In this document: piece after piece, positions 52,127-62,437 of the stretch
Position numbering within the stretch: position 1 is the stretch's first letter
How the letters are laid out: each line of letters starts with the position of its first letter
NCBI GenBank assembly: GCA_977006965.1
Contig: OZ345354.1
Span: forward strand, 682,001 to 746,000
DNA: 64,000 nucleotides
Origin: Phymatolithon calcareum
Lineage: Eukaryota > Rhodophyta > Florideophyceae > Hapalidiales
Direction of reading: 5' to 3'
Translations under genes and position numbers: made by a program
The notes under the pieces: generated by a model
What the model was told of the DNA's origin: nothing
Seen by the model: only the letters and a program-made list of their open reading frames with translations
Databases searched by the model: none

Positions 52127-52563
52127 TGTTGTATGGAGGTTTGGTTGTTGATGGTTGAGATGGTTGAGATGGTTGAGGTGGTTGAGATGGTTGAGATGGT
52201 TGAGATGGTTGGGTTGGTTGTGAGATGTTCCTTGGTTTTATTGAGTCGGGGCTTCAGATCCGGGTCTTATATAGGCCTCAGATTGAGGTATGATAAGACT
52301 TCTGATGCTCATTGCACTACTAACTGTGATTGATTCAATCAACTAAAAGATTGAATTGTCGACTGTGATTGATTCAATCAACAAAATGATTGAATTACTG
52401 ACAATAACAAGATCAATCAAGAAATTGATTGAACTGCTACATTGTCAGTAAAGATGAAAAAACATGGATTGATTCTATCATAACATATGAGAAATGGTTA
52501 GAGACTTATGAGAAAGGATAATGTGTACTGCGATAAGAGCTCCAAGCAGTCATATTTCCAACA
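52127..52563 (-). repeat. Copia-3 5' LTR
   Basis: 437 bp, apparently identical to the 3' LTR at 46750-47186, followed by TSD TCATC (52564-52568). Confidence 0.97.
52267..52273 (-). promoter_or_regulatory. TATA box in Copia-3 5' LTR
   Basis: TATATAA on the minus strand within GGCCTATATAAGACCCG, upstream of the expected RNA start. The same box is in the 3' LTR. Confidence 0.75.
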
Positions 52564-52960
52564 TCATCCGTAACACCAGGTTTGATATAGCTCTTGTCCA
52601 GCCAAATAAAAAGTCTGCTTCTGAAGCCCTTTGTACTTAAGGCCTTCGTTTTTTTCCTGGCTTTGTGTTCCATTGCATGCCATTTTCGCTTGCCTAAATG
52701 GTCGCTATATCAAGAAGTTTCTGCATTCCTCGTCCTCTCTTCGCTTGAGGCTGAACATCATCTGCGGACAATCGCACTGGGCTCTCTGAGATGTTTCCGT
52801 CTGTCTTGGAGACGGCTTCTGCGAATGTGTCTATGAATATATTGTATACGCATGGACTAAGCGGGGAATCTTGAGGCACTCCTCGATCGATGATACAACA
52901 CGTTTCTGTCTCGTCTCCCGCCGATGTCACCCGCGATGGTTTTGACAGGTATGAAACCAT
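52564..52960 (-). pseudogene. LINE-1 copy B, RT catalytic region
   Basis: Frame 52694-52960: SRVTSAGDETETCCIIDRGV, VPQDSPLSPCVYNIFIDTF and LSADDVQPQAK. Compared with copy A, PQGSPLSP has become PQDSPLSP and FADD has become SADD, so catalytic residues are altered. It ends at GTATGAAACCAT (52949-52960), the left TSD of LINE-2, and resumes at 61948 (frame to 62019, VPRDILMKRLTEKLSEEITR). Confidence 0.8.
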
Positions 52961-53747
52961 ATAGTGGGAAGAAAATGACTTTGACCGGACCGATCAGGGT
53001 CGGAACAAAGTTGAGGTCGAGCGAGCACTTCCTCCCGCGCCAAACCCCACACGCGAGGGTACGCGCCTTGGGAGCGCAGGATCATGGCGTCAAACTACTA
53101 TCCCAACGAAGGAGAAGCAGACATAGCAACCAAATGTCCGTGGCAAACTTTTAAAAGCCGTCACAGAAGCAACCCGCAATCTTCGGCGAGTTCGGAATAT
53201 AAAAAATGGAAATTTCTATGAAAAACACCAGTACGCAATCACGCGAGCTAGACTGCGCGCCAAGCCTGGGACTGGAGATAAGCCCGATAGCGAAGAGCCG
53301 ATAAAGGATGGAAACAAGACCATCAAACCGATAAAAACGTCAAGAAAAGCAGTCACGGTGGGAGAAAACCCAACACGCCAGCTATTCGTGAAACATCGCA
53401 ATGTCGTGAAGTGTGGCGAGTGCAGCAAGAAGGGAAAGCTCAAACTCACAGGAGTAAGCGCTCGAGCACCGCTAATACTCCAATTCTAAGACTGCACATT
53501 CGTCAAAGAAGGCTCTCGTGCTGAAGAGTTCATAAAACAAGGTACACCGAAAGGTGCAAGTCCAAGGAAGACAGCCCCAGCAGAACCGAAGGAGCGCATT
53601 TCAAAGCAAGCCGAAAGATGACCGGACGGATCAGACAATCCAACTACCCCAGGTAGCAATAAGTGTAATACGCCAGTCGACAGAACCTACCCAACAGCCG
53701 ATGTCCTCAGCGAGCTCAAAGAACATCTGGCGGTTCTGGAATCGAGA

Positions 53748-54539
53748 TTGGCAACCTCGGAATCCAAGCCAGCAAGTACTAAGGGAAAGATTGTAACCCT
53801 TGAAGCAAAAATGAGGACTCTATCGGAGGAGAACATGAGGCTCCGTCGTGGAACTCCAGGAGCGCTAGAGGTATCATCCGTACAACCAAATTCCAGAGGG
53901 GAGCCGACGAGCACTGAGGAAGACTCCAATGTCCTCGTCAAGTGCACAGAAATGTCTCCAGATATGTTTTACAAGGAGGCCACAATGAGAAATATCAGCA
54001 ACTCGTTGACTTCTGATAGCAGAGGAGAAAAATTGCAGAAGAAGAGAAACGAAAGACGAACAAGCAGTCGCCCAACGCAACTGATTGAAGAACCGGATAG
54101 AGAACGCTTGGAAACATTCCTAAACAAAATGGGAAATCGTATGTCAAGAAACGGACCGAAACCTGGATTGGTTGCGGTATACTTCAGAAGAATTCCAAAA
54201 GCCCCACGCGCGGAAATTGAGGAAGCTGTGAAAGAGATGCTGAAGACGAAAACGGTTTACCGCATATCGTTCATTGGTTCGTCGATAATGGAAGTACTTA
54301 CAGAGACGAGAGAATGGGACGCTATCGTTAACCTAACGCGTATAACGGGCATGGCCTGCATATATAGGTACAATTTGTTCGAATACCCCAAGAAAAGAAT
54401 CCAACATGGGGAGTCGGTGCACTCACTACACATGCGACGAGTAAAAGGACACGTGATAGATACTGCGCGTCCATGGCGTCAAATGAGCTCGCAAAGGAGT
54501 GGTACAAGGGTCTGGAGAGGGCAGCGGACAGGAGACTAA
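53748..54539 (+). CDS. LINE-2 ORF1-like protein
   Basis: 263 codons, Lys/Glu-rich. A coiled-coil-prone start (TKGKIVTLEAKMRTLSEENM) is followed by a compact region (RRIPKAPRAEIEEAVKEMLK, YRISFIGSSIMEVLTETREW) that could be an RNA-binding fold. Position upstream of the endonuclease fits a LINE ORF1, whose product binds element RNA. An overlapping upstream frame (53554-53796) suggests the true N-terminus is frameshifted away. No CCHC knuckle seen. Confidence 0.5.
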   Translation: MATSESKPASTKGKIVTLEAKMRTLSEENMRLRRGTPGALEVSSVQPNSRGEPTSTEEDSNVLVKCTEMSPDMFYKEATMRNISNSLTSDSRGEKLQKKRNERRTSSRPTQLIEEPDRERLETFLNKMGNRMSRNGPKPGLVAVYFRRIPKAPRAEIEEAVKEMLKTKTVYRISFIGSSIMEVLTETREWDAIVNLTRITGMACIYRYNLFEYPKKRIQHGESVHSLHMRRVKGHVIDTARPWRQMSSQRSGTRVWRGQRTGD

Positions 54540-55021
54540 GAGCCATGGAAATTGACGAGATGCGTAAGCTCGAACAATTCCCGCGACGACTCCTTATAAA
54601 CCCTAATTTCTGATAAACAATTAGGAATGAGGGCGGCTCAACAGGCCAGAAAGATGACGAAACCGAGGAACAACAGTCTGTCGATGGCAATCTGACAACA
54701 AAGCAAGACGAACCATCTAATACAATAATCTAGTCAGATGCGGAAAACGAGACTGGTCAGCATGTCGACGCAAACGTGTCAGTTACGAATCGACTATCTA
54801 CACACTGGAAGGTAGCAACTGAGGAAGCCTTGCCCGTATATTCGTAAGATTGCAAGGCATTTAAATAAAGTTCAATTGAAAAAAAATCTACGAATCGAGA
54901 GGCCAGCCCGCAAATCTCACCAGAGACCCAGAGAAGCAAGCAAGTAACAATATTCCCATCGCAAATTCGGAGCAAAGCGCAACCAAAAATAATATTTAAC
55001 AGATATTGGAGAATAGCAACA

Positions 55022-56791
55022 ATGAAAGTCGGGGGATCACCAGAAACCCCGGAGTACCTACATAAGATGGTATATAATCACAAGGTCGATATTATCGGGC
55101 TCACGGAGACACATCTGAGATCCGAAACCCGTACCCCGACCGATTTGTTCTCTGTCAACGCCCCAAGGCCCGAATTGATAACTCCAGATGGGCCCCGTAA
55201 CCAAAATCCCGGAGCATGAAGGCGCAGTATCACTGGTGTTTCAAAGTGAGTGTGGAGTGAAACTCATCTTCAAGTATGCAAAGGTACACTTCCAAGTCAT
55301 TATAGTCCAACTGGGTAGCCTAAAAGTTGGGGTAGTGTACATGTCACCAAGGTCCACTCGTCAGGAAACCGACGAGTGCCTCTAATTAATCAACAGGCAT
55401 GCAAGGGGTCAAGGCATCATCTGTGGTGACTGGAACGCAAGACACAAGCTGTAGGACAGTCAGTCCAACAGAAGGGGAAACCAACTCCTCAAGTGGGCAA
55501 AAAGCAAAGGATGGTAAATAAGAGCAAGCAAGGGACCGACATTCCAGACGATGAAGTACGAGAGCAATATCGACTTCTTCATCACAAAGGGAATAACAAT
55601 ATCTGCGCTGAACTCTCCAGAAGACATATGAACAGGGGCTATACAGAACAGGCCTGTATGAACGCGTCTTAAAAGCCGGCAAGATCTCGACCCGAGCCAA
55701 TCTAAACGACTAATCAGTGTAAGAGACCGAGATGACACACAGAAGAAAAATGAAATCATAGAACGAATGCGTACTCTCATTGAGGACCTCAAGGGAAATA
55801 CTTCCCCCAAATCGATATCGGATATCTACAGAGAGATTGTGGTCCTCGGAGGAAAGTCAAGAAAAGAACCCAAGAAAGAAGCCGCGATTCGGAAGTATCA
55901 CGAAGGCATGCTAGGAATCATAGACAACCTCAAAAAGTGCAGCAATGCAAGAGATCTACACCAGGGGTACAAGAGACTTGTTAAAACCTGGTGTGATCCG
56001 TGGAGAACCAGAAAACGCATCCCGGCACGCTACAAGTCATTTTTAAATTCAGAGCTGAACAAAATGGCACTGAAGCGAAAGAAAGTCTACCGGAAAGCCA
56101 GAACATCCCACTCACCGTAAGACTGGGGTCGCTACCACGAGTGTAAATACCAAATCAGAACCTTTGTGAACAAGAAGAAGAAAGAGCAGTATCAAGAATA
56201 CATTGCCGAGCTCGAGGAGAAAGATGGACAAGCGGCTTTGAAGCAACTTGCCGAGATGAAAAAGAAAATTCGAAGAAGAAAGCTATTAAACAAGATGACA
56301 GAAAGCCCCATGAAAATCGCTAAATTCTCAGCCCTCATCTCGGCGACATGCCATAGCACCGAAAAGTGGCAACCCGGACTAAGAAAATTCTCCTGCCCCG
56401 ACGACATGAGGACAAAAATTGAAGCGGCTATCAGAAAAGCACCCAACGGAAAGGCACCAGGCTTAGACGAGGTGAAGGCTAAAATGCTAAAAGTCGATAT
56501 ACTTACAGCGTTATGGGAGGCATGCGGGAGGCGTGGAGATATGCCTCTGCACGGGCAGAAAGCGCTTCTCGTCCCAATACAAAAGAAGGGGGAGCACGAG
56601 GACTCCGGAAAATAACGACCGAATTCCCTGCTGAGCCACCCAAGGAAAATTATTGAGACAGCTATCGATATGAAGCTGCGCACAGTATACTCAAACCACT
56701 GGTATCAGCTTGGGTTCCAAAAGGGGAAGAGCACTGAACTTGCTATCCTAAGAACTAATGAGCTACTAAAAGAGGATCAGAGGTGTGTAGC
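55022..56791 (+). pseudogene. LINE-2 ORF2, endonuclease and N-terminal RT (broken)
   Basis: Endonuclease: VDIIGLTETHLRSETR (55085-55130), VGVVYMSPRSTRQ (about 55325-55365), IICGDWNARH (about 55418-55447) and GPTFQTMKYESNIDFFIT (about 55537-55588). A helical linker follows (55767-56120; 56166-56400). RT fingers: IRKAPNGKAPGLDEVKAKML (56427-56490), ALLVPIQKKGE, and YQLGFQKGKSTELAILR (about 56704-56755). Stops near 55217, 55383, 55452, 55618 and 56612, plus frame changes. It ends at the insert that starts at 56792. Confidence 0.7.
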
Positions 56792-57190
56792 CAGGGGTTG
56801 TGTGCAATCCATTGCTATTGCAATTAATTGCAATTCGTAGCACTGCGCCCCAAATTGGGTTCTGGTGAAGAATTCGAATTGCTGGTAGGTTGTACGAGAG
56901 TGCATAGTTCGACAAGTGCAGAGTTGTCGGAAATAACGATCACTTCAAATGTATCATGCGTAGTACGTGGTAATTGGTTGTCGGTAGCATCTAATTTTAT
57001 TACATAACTCGGGCCATTATAAGCGTTCACCGGGTGGAGCCCGGCACCATTTTGGCCCAAATCAACTAAATAACTATCGGGACAAAGTATTGCCGTGCTT
57101 CCCCAGTGTTCGGTACGTAAAATTCTACGTACAGTTAACGTTCCTGAATTCAACGATCACATGGATGGTTGAATTCATTCACCCATTCAA
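56792..57190. mobile_element. About 0.4-kb unclassified insert in LINE-2 with an hAT-like left end
   Basis: The LINE-2 frame stops at 56791. The next bases, CAGGGGTTGTGTGCAATCC followed by TTGCAATTAATTGCAAT, resemble the ends of the hAT-type elements at 2496 and 62507. No matching right end or 8-bp duplication was found. LINE-2 coding seems to resume near 57191 (YNDMGV...). A minus-strand frame of 109 codons (56824-57153) includes DSYLVDLGQNGAGLHPVNAY and SYVIKLDATDNQLP; I do not recognise it. Confidence 0.4.
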
Positions 57191-57212
57191 GTATAATGAT
57201 ATGGGTGTCTAG

Positions 57213-58803
57213 TGTCTATTTGACGGAAATTTTCCCTCAATTGAGGGAATGAGATTTATATAATTTTTGCACACGCATCTACTGACTATCGGTCACATCG
57301 AATGCGTCCAGCTCATGGATATCTTCAACATGCTTAGCGAAACAGTTCTTACCAGTAGAAGTACCGCAAACATATAGTGCTGCACCGTCGAGCCTATTAC
57401 ATGATGAGCACAGAAGAGTTGTCTTCTGGACTTTGCACACTCTGCAGTTGTTTTGCACAGCAAAAGTAGTCATCATGCCATTCGCGGTTTTCCTTTTCTT
57501 TGTCGTTGGCGTTAAGTGGGTTCCAACACCACTCCCAGAGGCTAGTGAACGTTCAGGAGTAACTGAACGTCGACGCGTATTGCGCGCATCGAAGGAGTTA
57601 TCGATAAGTTGCTGAGCCAGTACTTCATAATATCTTCGCTGCGTTATGTGGTCCTGCGACTCTGGATGAGCACCAGAGAACAGAAGCCAGCTATCAACCA
57701 CGCAGATTGACAGAAGTGATGTGCTCACTCGAAATGACCAGTCGTGGGTGCGTACTTTCTTCTCCATGTCCAAACCATCTTGTCGACATCGATTGTGCCT
57801 GTCGATTTGTGCGCACGCAGAATAATATGTCTCGCATACTTCAGGCTGGGGCACGGAGAGTTCCACACGAGAAGGTCCATTGTCAAGCTGACGCCAGCGA
57901 ACACGATTGTACGGCTTACCTTCCATGGTCGTAGAGGTTTTCGAAATAAAATATCGCCGTTCCCTGTCAGCCCACATAGCCGCCATCATGGAAGGCTCAC
58001 CATTCAAAGATTTTCGAACCATAGAGACACATTCACCCCTTTGCGAAAGCTCCATTCTTGACAGATAATCCATGGGATACTTTTTCGTCGCCGTTTTGAT
58101 GACTCCAATGAACTTTAGACCCAGGGCGTGGTCGTTCAACGCCTCTGAGAGTTTCTTCCGAGCTTTTGAGGCTTTTTGAAGAGCTTTTGGTTGCCACTGG
58201 AGTCATTGAGCTGGCGTTTCGCGATGAAGATTGCCACAGGTGAGTACTGTAAGTGGGCCTTGGCGTTGACGCGCTTTGCCGCTGCTGGTTCGGTTCAAGC
58301 TGCTGAGCGACTGAAATATCATCGTCAGCGCTCCCTGCCTTGATGTTAACAATCTTAACTGTCGAAATCTTAGTCTTCATCACCGGTTGCCAAACTAGCT
58401 CCCATCTGACGCGAAGTGATGTGCTCGCGCGACCGTTATTTTCGTCCGCAAGTACCTCTTGAACCGTGCCGTTCACCTTTTTCGACTTGGACAAGGCCCC
58501 ATATAGTCTGCAGCACTCTGCGAGACTGGTTACATACGTTGCTTTTGAGTGTACGGGTGCACCGACCACTCGGCGCGGGTCTTTTTCTCGTGGCATGGTG
58601 GATGTGATTCTTGTAATTGACCAGCATATTTTCGTTTCCAGAGCCGAGCGAAGCTTTTATATCCTATCAGTTCCGGTACTCCTCACGCAGAGCACGACCC
58701 CGCCTTACTAAATGTGGCGCGAATGACCCGTTCCGCATTCTTTTTACAAACGTTTTTGAGCTTTTAAAACGTCCCTCAATTGAGGGGGTTCGTCAAATAG
58801 ACA
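57213..58803 (-). mobile_element. piggyBac-like element, copy C (internal deletion), TSD CTAG
   Basis: 1591 bp flanked by CTAG (57209-57212, 58804-58807). Inverted terminal repeats TGTCTATTTGACG are identical at both ends, with a CCCTCAATTGAGGG palindrome inside each. Closest to copy A. It keeps the 5' region with the transposase start and the 3' third, but lacks roughly 960 bp including the first two catalytic Asp codons. It lies inside the LINE-2 RT. Confidence 0.95.
57279..58596 (-). pseudogene. piggyBac-like transposase, copy C (deleted core)
   Basis: N-terminal part 58596-58130 (MPREKDPRRVVGAPVH onward) is joined out of frame, near VERPRPG, to the C-terminal part 58139-57279, which begins LKFIGVIKTATKKYP and retains the third Asp (AQIDRHNRC) and the Cys-rich C-terminus. 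Residues corresponding to about 160-480 of copy A are absent. Confidence 0.9.
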
Positions 58804-58807
58804 CTAG

Positions 58808-59364
58808 AGTGCCGTTTCTGAAAAGACGGATAGAAGAGTTAATATATAAAGTGAAGTCGTACATTTATCCAAAGCACACTTCCAGACCCACTCGACAACA
58901 CCTAAACAAATTTCACTCTTCTAACCATGGTACTTCCTATTCCGAAACCGAAGCCGAAACAAGTTCATGGCTAAGTATATTTTACTTGATCAAAGGAAAC
59001 GTATGCAAACAGAAAGTGGTTTCTAGTGAACAGGGGAGTCCCACAAGGGTTCCATCTCAGTCCAAGCCTCTACAACATCTTCATGGATTAATTCGCCGAG
59101 CGAATGAGCCGGGCATCAAAAACCTGGACTGAAGTTCCAGCTAACCCTTTCGCAGACGATGTTCTTCTCTCTGCGAAATCCCCCGCTGCATTGCAAGGAC
59201 TATTGGATATAGCTACCCAATGGGCACAAGAGCAAGAGATGCCGTAGAACACTAAACAAGGGAAAAGCGAAGTCCTCGAATCAGAGGAAACATTGGGCAA
59301 GATATTCAAGCTCGCGAACAAGGTTCTGGCACACGTTCCGGAAGTCACATATCTTGGAGTATCC
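58808..59364 (+). pseudogene. LINE-2 RT catalytic region (broken)
   Basis: VPFLKRRIEELIYKVKSY (58810-58860), LVNRGVPQGFHLSPSLYNIF (59029-59080), PFADDVLLSAKSPAALQGLL (59145-59205, catalytic Asp pair present) and HVPEVTYLGVSL (59334-59364). Frame changes near 58960 and 59100 and a stop near 59247. It continues after piggyBac-like copy D at 60891. Confidence 0.75.
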
Positions 59365-59368
59365 CTAG

Positions 59369-60886
59369 TGTCTATTTTACAGAAATTTTCCCTCAATTGA
59401 GGGAAGAGATTAATTTAATTTTTTGCTCATCAAAGTTACTCGTTATCAAGCGCATCAACAGTGCCAAGCTCATAGATGTCCTCAGCATGCTTAGTGAAGC
59501 AGTTCCTAACAGTGGAAATGTCGCAAATGTATATTGTGGCACAATCAAGCGTATTACATTGTGAGAACACAATGGTCGAGGTCTTGCATTTTCAAACGCT
59601 TCAATTGTTTTGCACAACAAAAGTAGTCATCATGACCTCTACAATTATTCTTTTACTTTTCTTAGGGGTAACGTGGCGTCCAACACTGCTCTCGAATGCA
59701 AATGTACGCTCTGGCGCGACTGAACTGCCACAAGTAATGCGCTTGTCAAATGCTATCGAAGACTTGCTCTCCCGGCACTTCACAAAACCTTCACTGCGTC
59801 ATGTGCTGCTGACACTCTGCATGTTCACAAGAGAATAACAGCTAAATAACAACCTAGAAAATCTCCAGAAGAGTTAGATGGCTCCTATGAACTATAAGCG
59901 CACTTGTTGAATCTCTGCAGAGTCAGCACTCACTAAGTATGAATCCACACATGCAATGCGCCTTATACCGGCATATGCGGCCATAAGACAGCACAGAACT
60001 GCCATTCCGTGGGCCATCTCGCCTTCAAAATCTCATTTACACAGTGTGCTTTCTGTGGTCATTTGTGCGATCGAAATAATCTTGACCGAGGTGATCAGCG
60101 GTACTGCGCAGAGTAAAAGTCGCCTAATTCACTTGATTGCACTCTGAATGAAATCAACCGGAGGTATTCGGCCACTGGTATCTCTTTTTTAGAAGAAGAA
60201 GGGCCAGAGAGATACTTCTTCGGCCTGGTAGACGTCCAGAAAGCGCTCTCAGCGCCGAACTCAACTCTTGCCATGAGGACGAGTATTTCGAAGAACTTAA
60301 TAGGCTCTGTCACTGTAGTCTCTTTTCGCCCCTTTCTTCTCTGCTTAGCGGACGTTCAAGCAGCCGGTGTTGGCTCGGTTCAAGCTTTTCAGCGTCTGTA
60401 ATGTCATCGTCAGCGTGCTCTGCTTTGACGTTGACGATTTGGACTGACATAATCTTAGTCTTCTTCAATGGATGACGAATCAGAACCCATTTCATGCGAT
60501 GTAACATGCTCGCGCGACCATTGATTTTTCCCCGAGTACATTCTGAACCATACTACTCACCTGTTTTGACTTCGAAATGGCTCCGTATAGTCTGGAGCAC
60601 TCTGCAAGACTGCTCGAAGATGCTGCCTTGGTGTGTACTGATGTAAGGACCGCGCGCGGCCGGCGTTTTTCTCCTGGAATGGCAGGTCTGGTATTTCTGC
60701 GTGACCAACATATTTTCGTTTCTGGCGCCGAACGAAGCGAATTTAAGGTAGTAGTGTGGATACTCCTCGAACAGAAGATAAGCCAGGCTTTACGAATATG
60801 GCGTGAGCGATCTGTTTCGAATTTGCTTTATTGATTTTTCGAGCTTTCAAATCGCCCCTCAATTGAGGGGGTTCGTAAAATAGACA
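59369..60886 (-). mobile_element. piggyBac-like element, copy D (old, deleted), TSD CTAG
   Basis: 1518 bp flanked by CTAG (59365-59368, 60887-60890). Inverted ends are TGTCTATTTTAC, and CCCTCAATTGAGGG palindromes occur at 59389-59403 and about 60855-60870. Transposase remnants on the minus strand: N-terminal pieces (60310-60507, about 60540-60690), a middle FFEILVLMARVEFGAES (about 60245-60300) and the C-terminal MLCKTIEAFEN-type Cys-rich remnant (59393-59640). Heavily diverged from copy A. Located within the LINE-2 RT thumb. Confidence 0.9.
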
Positions 60887-60890
60887 CTAG

Positions 60891-61740
60891 ACCCCGGAGG
60901 AGTCACAGATGCGCTAATGATGCAACGACTAAAGAAAGCAAGGACGGCCGTGTACGAATTGCGTATACTGGGAGTGTTCAAGAAAGGGTTAAGTATGCAG
61001 AAGTGTATTCAGATATACAAGGCGCTAGTACAGCCACGCTGCGAGTACACAATGCACTTAACGCCCTGGCCAGAAGACGTACAAAATGCCGTCAAGGAAG
61101 TAGAAGCAACATTCTTCAATCACGTATTCGGGCCACTGGCTCGATGAAGGACGGACAGACTCCGTCTCCTGTGCCGGACCCAGACGGCCCGACATCGTCG
61201 AGAAATCTTGGGCTTCAAAATGCTGAGAAGGGGCAAAGAGAAGGAACGTATGTATCCAAATGAAGTGCCCGAAAGCAGAAGCAACCGTGAATTGCAGTCC
61301 ACAAGGAAAGATATCGCCGCAATAGAGACAAGAGAGCCGTTTGATGAAGCTGTAAAGCATATCCAAACAAACCAGTCTTTACAAACACTTCGATCTAAAT
61401 TTCTGGCAATGGAAGGAGACCGTCTAGAATCGAAGCGGAAAAGGAAGATTCCATACGATAAGACAAGTGAATTGCCAGCAATCCTCAAGTTCCCCAAGGT
61501 GAAGCACAAATAACTCGCGCTGCAGTATGCATGCGGAAAATCCCCACAGGTGTCAACAACAAGTATAGCGAAGAATTCCGCACAAGAGCCAGAGAGCATA
61601 TGGAGACCCTTGAAAGCACGCTAGCAGGGTACGACCTAGAAGGAGAAAAACGACTAGAAGCAGAAAATGCGCTAGATGAGCTCTTACTATTTAGCAAGAC
61701 ACTCGTAGAACGCATGGGGAACGAAGAAGGCCTATACTGA
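60891..61740 (+). pseudogene. LINE-2 C-terminal RT region (broken)
   Basis: Frame 60917-61147 carries LKKARTAVYELRILGVF, YKALVQPRCEYTMHLTPWPE and NHVFGPLAR, typical of the thumb/connection after RT in LINEs. After a stop at 61145 the sequence continues as a Lys/Glu-rich tail (61208-61513; 61531-61740, with a long helical segment). 61741-61947 is the 3' untranslated tail. Confidence 0.7.
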
Positions 61741-62082
61741 TTCGTATAAGGCAAGGCAAAAAGCGGTCGAGTTCGAGCACCAGCAATCCTGTAGAGGACT
61801 GAGATAAGATTACTTTGAATCCTGAGTTTTCCCGTCCGCCATTCTAGTGGGCGTTTCGTGAGCTGCACAAAGGTAGGTAGCATCAGAGGAAGCCTCGCCA
61901 ATATCTTCGGAAGTCTGTGGGGCTTTTAAAAAAAATTTAATAAAAAAGTACGCAACCATCCTTGTTATCTCTTCAGAAAGTTTCTCCGTCAGCCTCTTCA
62001 TGAGGATATCCCTTGGCACACTATCGAATGCCGCGGATTGGTGGAAGCCGGTATTTAGGAGGCGCAGGACCGGAGACTTTCA

Positions 62083-62425
62083 TTCATTTTGCCTTTACCC
62101 CTAACGGGGCTAGCAGTGATTTGAGGCTCTAAGTTTCTTCCATTCTATCGTATCGTTAGCGAGTTTGACTGCGGCTTTTTTGGTCTTTCCGTTATTCCCG
62201 ATATTATCTTAGCACCTGTTATTCCCAGGTCCATGCAGTGCTCATCGTGATGTTGGAGAGTCCGCCGCAGTTCCATGTCGCAACTTGGAGTTTGGCGGAG
62301 AAACTTATCGCTTCCCGCGTGCCTTATCTGCCTCGTGCTCGCCGCTTTTGGGACGAGTCCCTTCGCAGCAACCGAAGGGATCCTGTGCCGCACGCGGGTG
62401 CGTGCATTACAGGACAGGAAAAAAT
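62083..62425 (-). mobile_element. LINE-3 3' fragment, copy d, 12-bp TSD CGGAGACTTTCA
   Basis: 343 bp between perfect repeats CGGAGACTTTCA (62071-62082, 62426-62437). The empty site in the duplicate is CGTAGAATTTCA at 15748-15759. On the minus strand it contains GIEWKKLRAS-like coding remnants and the same GCAAAATGAA 3' end as copy c, with an internal rearranged segment (62180-62340). It inserted after the segmental duplication. Confidence 0.9.
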
Positions 62426-62437
62426 CGGAGACTTTCA

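Larger units (their letters stand above)
46750..52563 (-). mobile_element. Copia-3: intact Ty1/copia retrotransposon, TSD TCATC
   Basis: 5814 bp with LTRs of equal length (437 bp) that appear identical on base-by-base reading. Perfect TSD TCATC lies at 46745-46749 and 52564-52568; the target is LINE-1 copy B. It has an initiator-tRNA-type primer site next to the 5' LTR, a polypurine tract before the 3' LTR, and a single 1407-codon gag-pol frame. LTR identity plus the intact frame indicate a very recent insertion. A diverged solo LTR at 40681 shows that the family has been present for longer. Confidence 0.97.
52961..61947 (+). mobile_element. LINE-2: full-span non-LTR retrotransposon, 12-bp TSD, carrying two piggyBac-like insertions
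   Basis: Flanked by GTATGAAACCAT (52949-52960) and GTACGCAACCAT (61948-61959), 10 of 12 identical. It ends in an AT-rich tail (TTTTAAAAAAAATTTAAT then AAAAAA, 61925-61947). It contains an ORF1-like frame, an endonuclease, RT and a C-terminal region in order, split by an unclassified insert (from 56792) and by piggyBac-like copies C and D. Net length without those is about 5.5 kb, plausible for a complete LINE. It is inserted in LINE-1 copy B. Stops and frameshifts make it inactive. Confidence 0.85.
45849..62037 (-). mobile_element. LINE-1 copy B, split by Copia-3 and LINE-2
   Basis: LINE-1 sequence survives as 45849-46749 (3' part), 52564-52960 (RT core) and 61948-62037 (RT upstream part), which are contiguous in copy A (1500-2030). 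Its right end is 5'-truncated at GCCGCGG (about 62031). The flanks, ...ATTCTCTG before and TGGAAGCCGG after, join to the paralogous ACTCTATGGAAGCCGG at 15711-15728. The whole 16.2 kb is therefore one nested insertion. A clean TSD was not recognised. Confidence 0.85.
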
